Below are positions 13,367-25,700 of a stretch of 64,000 nucleotides of DNA, in pieces. Positions within the stretch are counted from its first letter, which is position 1. Each line of letters starts with the position of its first letter. This DNA comes from Gorsachius magnificus (taxonomy: Eukaryota > Chordata > Aves > Pelecaniformes > Ardeidae), in NCBI GenBank assembly GCA_034008185.1, contig CM067091.1:6551799-6615798 (forward strand). Direction: 5' to 3'. The position numbers were made by a program, and so were the translations under genes. The notes beneath the pieces are model-generated. The model was not told where the DNA came from, did not search any database, and saw nothing but the letters and a program-made list of their open reading frames with translations.

Positions 13367-13389
13367 CCCCCCCCCCCCCCCCCCCCCCC
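13367..13389. repeat. Poly-C tract (23 bases)
   Basis: An uninterrupted run of 23 C. Tracts of this kind are length-variable and error-prone in sequencing, so the true length is uncertain. Confidence 0.85.
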
Positions 13390-16300
13390 GAGAAAATATT
13401 TTGAGACATTTCTTTAAAACAAAAAACAAACTGAGAGAAGCACAAGCCTCTCTCTGCTCCTTCAGTTGAAAAACACCACCAGAGCCTTTCTAGTGGAGCA
13501 ATTTATGAAAACAGTGCAGAAATGCAGCCAACTGCACCCCGCGACGTCGAGCATCGTCTCAACATCCCTGTGTAAGCTGAGGCCAGCAGTCGCTCGGTTT
13601 CTTCTGACTGGAGGAAGCAGCAACTGGAGAACGTGCGGCTTTTGTCTGCTTTTCTGGGTTAATCTCCTTGTTGCGTTGCTTCCCCACCCATTTACTGTGG
13701 TTTTTGCCTGGTCACAAGGTGTTTCATGGGTGCAGCCAGTTCGGATGCTGCGAGTCAGAGATGTTTGGGAATGAGTCACTAGAGCTCAGGATGGGGCAAG
13801 TTTCTTGAAAACAACCTGGGCTTTGTACAAGCCTGAAATGAAAGGTTGACTCCAAGACACAAAAAGGTCCAGACCTCTTGGTGTTGGCAGCCATGAGCAC
13901 TTTAATGGTTCTTTGGGAAATAATACTTGTAATTGGTTGCTCTCTTTTTTTAGGAAAAAACTGTCTTTGTTGCTCTAAGCAGTGAATCATAATTTTTTTT
14001 TTAAATGCAAATTGGAAAAAAAATCAGCTTGGAGCAGTGCAAATATTTGATTTTTAAGTTGATAGTTTGTCATGCAAGTAATGAACCGGTGCGGTAGCGG
14101 GTGCGGCCCCTTATGGCTGTGTAGGATTGCAGTGATCGTATCCGTGATGTGCATTTACTGCGTGGGGAAATGGATGTGGCACTTGCATTTTAGTAGTAGG
14201 CCGACTGTCTTTTTGGTTAAATCCCTGTAAATGGGGATGTGTTTCATTTGAAATCTGAGATCCACCCATCTCTTTCTCATTAAACGAGTGTGTTTGGTAT
14301 GTGCCACCTGCAATAAAAGCCTACGCAGCCATTGCCTAATTCCTAATGGCACGAGCATGTTTATGGTTGTGTAGCATCTTCCTATTTTAAACCGTGCTAC
14401 AAGGTGATTTTGCTGCTTAAAATGAACTCCTTTTGTAAAGTAGCAGCTCACTGGGTGACCACTAATTAATTTAATTGCCGCTCTTAATATTAAATATATT
14501 GTGGATTAGAAAGGTGTGTTCTGCTGCCCCAAAGTATTTGACCGAAGCGGTCCCAGCTGTCCGTGGGTTGTCCATGTTCCCCATGTCCCCATGCAGGCAC
14601 ATCCCTGCTGGAGCAGTGCGTTCCCTGCTCGTGCTCCAGCAGGGTCTCCAAGCCCTGCTGCTGAGCAAACCTGCAACGAGGTGGGTTTTTCTCAAAAACC
14701 TTCTGTTTGGGAAGGTAGGCAAGGGCTGGGAGCAGAAATGAAGCACAGGGAAGAGGTATTTACTTTTTTATTTTTCCTCTTGTATATAGAAGCAGCCTAG
14801 CACTGACTTTCCCTGCTGTTGTCAGGAATGAGTTTTGCAGTGCTGTTCGTGAAATGCTCTGAAAGTGCACTGCACCATGCAAAGAGAAACGCATGTTTAG
14901 GAAAAAAAACCCCTAATATCCAATTAAAAAATGAGTAGATAATTGTGGTAAAAGAGATATTTCCTTCTGGCATGTAGCTGTTTCACACAAGTAGTACTGG
15001 ATCAGTCCTTTGTGCAATAGATGTCTATTTGTAGAAAAGAAGAAAAGAGACCAAAGTTTACGGAGTCTTTCTCAAAATCCGACAGAAGGATGTCTTGCAC
15101 CGGGGTGATTATTAAATCTGAGCAATGTGAGTTGCAAAATAACTTCTTGCGCTGTTGTCTGCAGATGCCAGTGTGTTTGTGAAGTCTTCGCAAGCTGCAA
15201 AGGGTCGTTCTGCGCCGTTTCCTGAGGCTCGCGCTGTGCTCCCTTGTCCCTGGGCTCTGCAACAGGGAGTTGTTTCGGGTCTTACCTCCCAGGTCTGGTG
15301 TTAATGCCTGACTGGGCTCAGTTCACGGTTTAAAATGCCCCGTGCTTGGAGGGAGGTGGTTTTCAGGCATTTCTCTCATAGTCTGGGGAGTTCGGGGTCT
15401 CCATCCTCCTTTTTTTTTTTTTGAATGGTTTGCCAAAGGCACTTGCAACTCGCATGAATTTATACGGCGCTGGCTGCTGATGGTGATGTATGCCCCACAT
15501 CCCGGAGATTTCCAGGTTAACATCCCCAGTCCTGAACTGGTGCTGTGTTTTGTTGAATCCCAAATAAATAAAACAGACATTTAGTGTGGGGATGCATGGG
15601 GGATCCGAGGGGCTGGCAGAGGCTGCTGCGATCTGGGCATTGAGGCTATGATGACCTGCTGCTCATCCGCTGTTTCACCAAACCTGCTTTTCTTGCTCAG
15701 GGCTGTTAGTCCACCACCGAGACCCGGAATCTCTTATTTCTTTTCCCAGAGGAGAGACTGGTCCTGGATGCTGGCAGGTTTGAAACAGTGCCTCCAACTC
15801 TGTGCAGCACAGCCGGCAGCAACCTCGTGCGCAGGGAACACTGTAATTAGTGTCGGCTCTTGAGCGCCGAGTAATTGGGAGCAGTAATTGGATGGTAGCT
15901 TAAGAGTACGAGCATGGTTAAATAAAACAAACAGGCTTGCAGTTGTAATGTCAGCAGGTAAAATGCCTGGGAAATGGCAAATCCACATGGCAGTGATGTG
16001 TGCTGCAAGCATCCGCAAGCGAGGTCTGTGCTGAACGTAGGCGTGCTTCAAAGCAAGCCCAGCAAAACCGAAACGTGCAGGCACAGGGCAGGGGCAGGCT
16101 CCTCTCCTCGTCCCCTGGGTGCTGAAGAGGGGATGCCACCCGGTAAGGCAGGTATTTTTTAAAGCATCTTCCCCCCTTAGGAATAAGGTAATGAAGGGTT
16201 CTTGATGTGGAGTTGTAATTCACTTCTAAACAGTTTTTGCAACTTGTTTAGTTTGGGGAGCTGCAATGAGCTCAGGCTGCTGCATGTGCATGCACCTACG

Positions 16301-19300
16301 TCCTAAAGGGGAGACCAGCTCATTGCATTTGTTTCTGTCTTTGCTTTGCTTTTTACTCTTAAACCGCACTTCTTGCCACTGTGAGGGCTGCAAACACCAG
16401 CCTGCTTTCTGGAGCCGGTGGGGCTTTTCTCTACTCTCATTTTCCGTACTGCCCTGCTAACAGCTTACACCGCCGAGGAGGTGTCTCAGAGTGAGCTGAA
16501 CCCCGGTCAGACCTCATTTGCATGTTCATTATTTTTGTCTTCTGGAGGAACAGGCGACCATTTAACTTCAGCTTGTGAGTATATATAGAGAACCTGAAGG
16601 AAGTGCAAAGGAGGTGGTTTTGAGAATATGTTTACTGGAGGAGTAAAGAGCTGGTTTGGCCTGAGCTGCCTGGCTGGGGACCCTGGGTGAGCTCACCGAT
16701 GCTTTTTTGCTCTCTCCACTTTTTCGCCCTGGCGTCATTTGAAGGGTCTTCTCATGGCAGTTTTAGCCCAAACAATGATATCAACAGAGCTTGCAGAAAA
16801 GAGGATTTGCCTGGCATTTTATTCCCTTGTGCTGCATGAATGTGGATTTCAGTGATATTGTTGTGTCGCTCCTGCTGTCAGCAGCACGGTGAAAAGAGTA
16901 GCTCACTTGTCTGGTATTGCGACTGGGGCACTCGCAGCCCTTTTGCAGCATAATTTTAGCTGTGGCTCTCCATTCAGTCTTCAGTACTGGGTGCTGGACA
17001 GGAGCAGTAGGTTTTGAGTCCAAAATACTGAGGATAATGAGGTTTATTCTTTATTTTCTGGTGGTTTTGGTACTTGATAAACACCCGAGCCATGCTGAGT
17101 CCCCCATGCGGAGCTTTCAGCTGGATGAAGCAGCGTTAGGCTCAATGAGGCTTCAGCTGTGCATGAGGCAATTGCACAACTGGGATTTAAATATAAAAAA
17201 GGGAAAAATAAGCAAAGCTTCTCCAAAAAAACATGCAGTTATTCATACCGCCTTTGCATTGTTGGGGGGGTGTGCGTGCACACACACGCGCACACTTTGA
17301 ATAGAGTAAGGATTATTCTGAGACCTAACTTGCAAAATAAGTATCAATGGGATGCTAAATTGTGTACACAAGACCAGTAGCTTATCCAAAAAGCAACGCT
17401 AGCCTCAGCTACGATTTATTTTAGCAGGGAGGTATTTAAACCAGCTCCTTTCTGTTTTCTGCATATGCTTTATCCCTGCTAAAGGGAATACTTTGTCTTG
17501 CATGGCTCTTCATTGATTTTAAAATATTGCAATGTATAAAAAGTTGTGAGCTGTTTGCTGTTGTCTTCTCAGCTGGACTGTGGCCGGCTGTGCTGCGGCA
17601 GGTGTGTATCGGCGCCGGCGGTGTGTATTGACACTGGTGGGAGTGGAGAGAGCTGGTTTACAACTTCAAAGCGACGCCCCAGTCGCCCCAGTGCGCGTGC
17701 CTGCCGTCTGCCTGCCTGTCTTTATGCCCAGGCTCTCTTTAATGCCTTCAGGGACGGGCATTTAATGCAGAATGAAAGGGAGAAGGTTGAAAGCGTTGCA
17801 GGGGGAAGGTGTGAGCAGGTTGGGGAAGGGGGGACCCGGGGGGCCCCCAGGGGCAGGGAGAAGGTAGGAGGGGAGCAGTGGGGTGGTGGGGAGGAGAGCA
17901 GATCTAGTGCAGCCAAACAGGAGGGTGGGAGAGATCCTTTTAGTGCATCTTGTCCATTGAGCAGCATATGGGCTTCTGGGTGGAGCAGTGTTTAGACCGG
18001 CAAAATTAAGTGTGGTGGGAGAGGAAGGTGCTGCGGTGTGTTGTTCAGAGACACAAGGGCCATCCAGGAGCAGCAGTATGAGGCTTGGGGCTAATACTGT
18101 CCTCCTGGAGTGCTGGATGGCAAAGGTGGGACTTGAAGAAGTGAAAAAAACCAAACCTCTCAAGAACTGCTCAAACATGGCAGTGCTCATGCTTGTTCGG
18201 TGAAATCAAAACCTACAAAAGCCTTCCCGTACCACCCCGTCGAGTGCAGAAAGGAAGGCAGCAACCGAAAATACATGCAAACAGCCCCTGTAATGTGGGT
18301 GTTTCTGATCCCTTCCCTGCAGGTACTGAGGGTGAACGCAGCTTCCTTTTCCTTTCTGTAGTTAGAAGAAAGCAACATTTGTGCACATTTCCTCCATGCA
18401 AATGACTGCAGCGACCACGGGCAGGAGGGTCGATGCCGGAGCTGAGCAGAGAGTGCTGCGGCGACCAGCGAGGATGCTTACTTGGGTCTTCAGTAGTGGG
18501 AAGAAACCTCGCAACGCCATGTTATCTTCCTTCCCATTTTTCAAATTGATGCTCTCCCTTCCCCCTAAGAGGATATTTAATATCCTGCTTACTATTTCCT
18601 ATCGCTGCTAGGCCAGGCTGCGCGCTGGAGCTCAGCTGCCGCGTCCTAGTGAGCTATTAGTGCATTAGGGTGGGAGTCCGGTGTAGTAATTCAAAGCAAG
18701 AGTGAACACAGGCACCCCGTGGGATAACGCTATAATGGCTCCGTGGGCAGGCAGAAGGTGTCAGCGTAATTATTTTGGTTCGGCAGCAGAAGTGGTGGTA
18801 ATAAAGTGCTTGCTGGGTATTTGCTTTCCCAGAGGATCAAAGGGATTCCTGACAGCTGAGCGGCTGAAACGAAGCGCACCGTTGCCTGCCTTTAACCGAG
18901 CTACCGAAAGGCGATGTACCAAAATAACCAGGTTAGGCATTGACATATTGTCCCTCTATCCTGTGGGTCAATATCGAGAGTATTGCCCAAAATGGTAACT
19001 TTTTTGCCGCAAACTTTTAATAGCTGTGCTCCCACTCTGCTGCTTCAAGCAGACTGCCAGTGGTTTCTCAGTGCTGTAGTCACCTCGTGCTTCAGTCCTG
19101 CCAAAGAAATGGGTGCTTATTTAATGAAAATCACATTTTTGAGCTGTGTGTGAGTGTGTCACATTAAAGCATCCGGAAAGCCGGGTCGTGTCTTCTCCCC
19201 ATCGGCCACACAGTGCAGCCAGTGTGGAAAAGATGGCAATTTTGATTCAAAGCCATCGCCAGTGAAAAAGGTTGTTTGTAAATGTGTTGCATCAGATGTG

Positions 19301-19668
19301 TCAATGGATGTAATTAAGGAATGAAGACTGCTGCACACCCCTAATTAAGGGGATTAAAAACTAAAGCTGCCTGATTTCACTGCTGGGTGGAAAAAACAAA
19401 CAGACAGGCTGGTGGAAACAGCCGGGAGGCCAAGCCTTGGGTGGGGTGGTTCTGCTGCAGCCACATCGGGTACCGAAAGGAGCAGCTCTGGGGAGGGTGA
19501 CAGGACGGAGCTGCTCTGTAATTTGTGTGTAATTGGCTGCTGAGCGTGGAAGAAGATATTTAATCGCTGCTTCGCACTCCCTCCCATTTTCTTTCTGTTC
19601 CTGGTGGGGATGGGAGGGTTTCCATCCCCTGCCAGCCCTGCTGGGATGCAGCCTCGGGGGAGTCACAG

Positions 19669-19785
19669 TCATAGAATCACAGAATCGTTTAGGTTGGAAA
19701 AGACCTTTAAGATCATCAAGTCCAACCGTTACCCTAACCCTGCCATCCCACCACTAAACCATGTCCAGTCATGTCACTCCCTGGT
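19669..19785 (-). mobile_element. CR1 LINE 3' fragment, antisense
   Basis: Begins with TCATAGAATCACAGAATCG, the antisense CR1 3' repeat, followed by GGTTGGAAAAGACC, AAGATCATCAAGTCCAACC and CCATCCCACCACTAAACCATGTCC. It has the same arrangement as the copy at 12374 and is a short 5'-truncated insertion within intron 1. Confidence 0.88.
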
Positions 19786-22700
19786 GGGTCAGTGTCCTGG
19801 TGTCTCCCCACCATCTCGGTACCCATTACCAGTGCTTGGCCTTTTGGGATGGTGTATGGGATCTTGTTGCCTAGAAGCAGAAGTGAGATGTGTGTGTGAG
19901 GTGCTGGACGCTGGGCAGGACCTTCAGGCATCTACGAGGTGCTTTTGCATGCACGGAACAGGCAGTCTTGTCCCAAACCTGGGACACTGAATGTTGTGTA
20001 ATGGAAATATTAGAAAGCTGTGCTCTCTGTAGGCTTCTCCCTAGCCTTGCCAGGAGAGCTACTTTGTCATGGGATGGGGACTGCCAACGAGGATGTTGAC
20101 ACTGATCTCCTGTCGCTTATCTGACTCCAGGTGGGTTTTACATGCTGTGCGGGTGCAGGATCCCTGAACACCCTGGGGAACACCCTCCGCGTGGGAGGTG
20201 TTCCAATGCCAGCTGTGTGATTTTCCAGGAACCATCTTCTCCTTTGCTCTCCAGCTTGTGAAGCCACCCCAGCGGGAAGGGTGACTTTGGGGTCACTGAG
20301 CATCATAAGCAGGAAAGATGGGAAGAAAACCATCCTTGTGAAGGCGGTGTTAAGTGTCCGAGCACATGCCTGGAATGTGCAATGCTCTTCTGTAATACAT
20401 GATGCTGCATTCGTTGGGGCAGTGTCCTTCTGGGGCCCTGGTGACACTTGAGCTTGTCCTAATCAAACTGAGTCAATACCTGGAGGCTTTACAAACAGCA
20501 GCTGACTCTTGGGTGCGAGTATTTGGGTTTACAGGCCTGCGTGTTGATTACTCGTGGTTGAGAATATGGTTGCACCCAGGCTTTAAATGGCGCTGGGTGT
20601 TTGCCTGCTATCCTTGGGTCCAGGCAGGAGCCTAGAGATGCACAGTGGGATCGTCTCCGTGGGATTCTTCTCTGGGAATGGTGCAGAGTTTGAATTAGCT
20701 CATCACCTGCACTATTTAAAAAAAAAAAAAAAAAGGAAAAAAAAAAAAAGGCTTTCTGGAGCGGGTGTCTCCCCACCTCCCTTCTGTGCCTGGTGCCAAC
20801 AGAAGCTTTGCAGTTCCTGGTCTCGAGGCAAGGTCAGCAGCTGGCTGGGGGTCTGCATCCCAGTTTGCATTCCCCATTGCTACATGCCCTGGAGAGCTGC
20901 AGCCAGCTTGGAGAGGGCTCGTGGGGCTTGTGCTTCTGCAGGCTCTTCTGTTTTTGTTGGGGGACTTTTTTAGTTTTAGTGGTTTCTAAAGCTAAGCTGC
21001 ATGGTCACATGAGTTTCCAAATGGTTAAATTTTGGGTTCTTTCTGCAGTACTGGCAGTATACAGCTTGAGGTTTGTGGTGGGAATAGATTTCTCCTCCTT
21101 CATGAGGCTCTCGCTGTCCTGGTGTTGCTGCATGTGATGCTGAGCCCTGCAAGGAGGAGACTTCAGAAAAGGGAAGATGCCGAAGGTTGGCGCCTTCCTG
21201 AAACAAAGCCTTCCCTTTGCTCGGGAGCAAGTGCAGGCGGCTGCTGCTGCTGTGAGTACGATACCTGCAGTGGTATGTACCCACCCAGTGAAACTCAGCT
21301 TTGCAAACCTCCCTGCTAGCTGACTCATTCTTCCTGGGCTTGTTGAAGCTTTTGCAGCCATCCCAGCCGTGTCTCCCAAGCCAGTGGCTCTGGTGGGGCT
21401 GGGTCATTCCAGGCCGGTGGATGCTGAGGAGGTCTCCAGCTTCTCCATCCCCTGCGTTACTCTGCGGGTATAAGCAACTGGGGCTTGGCCATCCGGTTGA
21501 GAAAACCAAGAACTGAGGAATTGAGTAGGATAATCTGCAGCTGGTCAGTACCTTCCAGCACTCCTAGGTCGGGATCGTTAAACTTTAAAAGTGCAATGTT
21601 CAGGGCTTGCTGATAACTGTAAAGGTCGTTGTCCCTGTGCAGCCCCCTTCTTCGCTGCTTGTTGCTCGATGGTTACAGTGGGCGTGCTAGAGCAAGCTAT
21701 ATAAATAAACTCAGCTTTGTGGCTGATACCAACTCGTTAAAACAGCAACAAAACTGCATTGCTGCTGCCTCTGAGCAGATCCTGGTAGGACTGGTCTTAG
21801 ATGGTGTGTCCTGGGGGTGTCTTTGCTTCAGGCTCTTGCTGGGGGGAGAAGTGTCTCCCTTGCATTGAGTATTTTTGGAGCATTGGTGTCAGGAGGAGGA
21901 GAAGCAATGGCTGATTTACAGGAGGAAAGGTCTTGATACCAGCTTAGGGTAGCTTAGGTGCTAACTTGTTTAAATATCCTTCATACTCAGTGGCAATCTT
22001 GAAGCAGTAAGCCCAGCTTAAAGCCTGGGCGGTGGATGCTTTCAGGTAGGTTTTACCTGGGCTTTGGCAGAGGGCGAGCCTAGTGTGAGTCAGGCCATGC
22101 CAGCTCTTCTTCTAAGTGGTTCCCTTAGATAGTTTAAATGCTGTGCATTTATTGTGCAGCTAATAATATAAAAATAACTGGTGCAATCGGTTATTTTTAA
22201 TGAATTTTGGGTGTTGTACCAGGGTGTGGCAGATGTATTTAAGGCACTCGGATGAATGCACATTGTATTGTGGCCATAATAACTAGAAATCAAGCAGCTA
22301 AGTGCTTTGTCCCCAGCGCGTAGCAGAGGAACAGCCCGCACGTGTGAGCCGGGGTCGTGGGCACCCGCTGCAGAGCAGCAGCAGGCGATGAAGAGTGTTA
22401 AGAGCTTTTAGCATCAACCATCCTTCTGGCTCTCGGAGCTGCAGCGGTACGTACTTGGCAGGTGCCTGTGTGTGTGCGCACGGGTGGTATTTATCTAGCA
22501 GGCAGCTCTTTATCAAAGGAGTGTGCAGGTCCCTCTTGGGTTCTAATTATAGCTTTGGTTTGGAAACAACCAAAGGGAAAGCGACAAAAGCAAAAAGTGC
22601 GTTACCCCTGTGCTTGAAAAACCGTAAGGAAGGAAAATGAGCCTTGTTATGTTAAACCTTGAGTGTAAATGAGGCACAGTGTGAGTAAACACATCTGTGA

Positions 22701-25700
22701 TCAGGCAGGGGGAAAAAAAGAAACCCTTATGAATAATGCATGGAAAAAGTCCTCCTGTTCAGTTGATTGAGATCTATTGCTTGTTTCTGTTTAACTGTTG
22801 CTTTAGAAAGCAGCGTGCTGCTGGAGGAAGAAGGCTGTGGTCACGTGCGGCACTGGCGGTATCGTCTCTGGTTTGCTGTCATAGCCACCCTAGGTGCAAA
22901 GTCAGGAGCGGTGGTGATGGAGCGACCTGCTGGGACGAAGCCCGCGCATCCTTGGCTTTGCTTGCTTGTGACAAAGTGCCGCTTGCTCGCGGCGCTCTTG
23001 TGACTGTGCAGGCTGTACCATTCTCGCTGCCTTTATTTGCACGGATTTTTGGTGCCTGCCTCGTTTCGTGCGTGCTGGGCTGCCTGTGCTCCCCGCCTCT
23101 GCGGAAGGCTGGTGGATGGAGCAGCCCTCAGGGATGCTATCTGCAAAGCGCAGGTGCTGGAGCTGCCTGCCGGGTGGGGACGGGTGCAAAGGGGTTCGCT
23201 CCGACTTGCCTGCGAGGCTGAACTCACCCTTTCCTCCGCAGGGGGTTTGGTGTGGTTGGGTGGTTTGGAGACTTATTTCTGTGGAGGGAAAGCTTTGGTA
23301 GGCACCATGCATTTGAGGCAAAATGTTGTTATTTCTGCTCTGACCTCTCTTGAAGCAGGGAAAGGGAGCCCCGAGAGTTGCTTCTGCTGCTCGCTATGGG
23401 ATAGGAAGCAATGCTTGTGTTAAACTGATGGTTTTCTTAGTCTTTTTAGCAAACCGCTGATCTGCTTCTGCTTTGCAGCAGGAGAGGGGATAGCCTATGA
23501 GCAGCTGCATTTTGCTGGCAGCCTGGTGCGCGCGCCTTCTCTCTCTCCAGGGTCACACTGCTCCAAGTTCAAGTGAGTTTTCTTAACATGTCCCACGTGG
23601 GCAGCCTTTCCAAACCCATTGCTGTAGACAAGGCTTCAGTGACAAGTACATGTTTTCAGTTAAATTTCAGTGTTTTACTGATGAGCAAAGCCCGTGAATT
23701 CCTGCATAAGGAATTCTGTAGCGTCCAGGAGGATTTCTGAGGATACATGGGAGGAGCTCCCGGCTCCCTTTGATTGTAATGCACTTACTGCTCCATTTAG
23801 TCAGGTCATTTTATGAGCCCAGTCTTCAATTTGACATAAATGATTTGCTTTCAGCAGATGGTGAGCTACTATTTTTTGCCCTCATTTAAATAGGAAAGCT
23901 GTACGATACCAGAAGATGAAAGAGGGGCATGGTGCTGCCGACATACAGTAGATTACGAAGGCTGGTCTACTGAGAATTAAATCCGGGCGGTTGTAATGTG
24001 CCATCTGTGTTGGGTTGGGTGGTTTATTTTTCTCTCGTTCGATGAGGCTTCTGAAGTCTCCTGTTACCCTCCGGGTGAGGCAGTGTTCCCGGCTGAGCAA
24101 CAGCATCCCTTTTGTTCAGGACCCAAAGTATCGGCACAAAAAGACGATGCATGCTAGTGCTAACAGTGGTTACAAAATTATTCCTCTAATAAAATACATT
24201 AAATGAATTTCAAAAGGTTCTGCTGCTTTGTAGTATTTTAACGGTGCTTGAATTTCTTATTGAGAGGCTTTTTAAATTGCATTTGAATTTCTTACTTTGT
24301 TTAAAACCCCACAAAATGAGTTCTCTGCTATGTTTTTCTGCCTGTAGTAAGTCACGTGTAGGATACGTTACTCGAACCCGCGCGTGGGGCAAGTCCCGCT
24401 TGTGGTGGTTGCAGTTCCCTCCTCTCCCGCCTGCAGATGCAGCTTTGTTGCACATACACCAGGTCTTAAAAAACCTGAATTTTCAGCCTGTGCTGAATTT
24501 CAGAGCAACGTTCTGTGTAGTTTCCCTAGTGAATTGTGTGCTTTTCACACACATTATGAAATGAGAAGGAACGCATTTTTTAAAAAAAACCTACACTGTT
24601 GCTGAAACTATTTGATTTTTGCCCATTTTTAGCAGAAATTTTGCTCTTATCATTGTCTCCAGCACTTGCTGGAGTGGTAGCGTTTGGCAAAGCCACACAT
24701 TTTTGGGTAGGAAGGTCGAGACAGTTTGTTCCAGCAGCGTGATTACCATTATCTGGCGTTGGGCATCGCTGCGAAACTTTGTGTTTCTGAGAAATGAACC
24801 TTCCCGGTGGACAGTCCTTTTTCTTTGCTCTCTGAAAGACTAAGCCACTGGGAATTAAGTAAGTTATGGCCTGAACCATAAATTGGTTTTCCAGGCTTGG
24901 AAGCAGGGATAAGTTAGATTTTTTTATTACTATGCTTATTTAATGTGCCTAGATAAGAGAGACTGGAGCATGCTGACAGGTAGGAGACAGTGATAGACGC
25001 ATATCTAAATCTTAGTGTTTCTTTGAGCCTCTGTAACTTGTCACGAAACAACCCAAACGAGCAGCATTGTTATTTCAGGGAACTAACGTGCCATCACTTA
25101 ATGACAACCTTACCGGAGCACAGGCGCAGTGAGTGAGTAACTCGGCGTCCTCCAGGCTTGAAGGCTTTCTCGACAGGGAGCCGTTGGGATCTGTTGAGCT
25201 ACTTTAAAATCTGTATTTTGGCTAAGTTGTTGTGCATGTGTGCAGGCTGGAAAAGGGGAATGGTTTGACTTGGAGGTTGGCTGCCTTTTGACATCTGCAA
25301 GAGCAGAGCTCCTGGAATGGTGTGGGATTGAAACAGAGTTTTGCTATCCTCTGCTCGCCAGATATTAACTGGTGTTGGATCAAACCATGGCTGCTAGGAA
25401 CAAGAGGAGCAATGAGCCATTATGCTCCCTTTAAGCCTCAGGTCTATTTTGTTTAAAGGATTTTGATGCAGAAAAGCAGGGTGAGTGTATAGGTGACAAC
25501 GAGCCTGCAGAGATGCTGTGTGCTCCCTGCAGCCATGTCCTTGGATAGAAGCAAGGTGAGCCCTGAGATGGGGAGGAGGGCTTGGGATATTTGGGTGGCT
25601 GGAGGGGACCGCAGGTTCATAAGGTGTCTGTGTAGCAGTTTGCTTTGACATTTGGTGTTCGGACATGCTGGTACTTTTCCAGAAGAGGTGTGCAGGGCTC

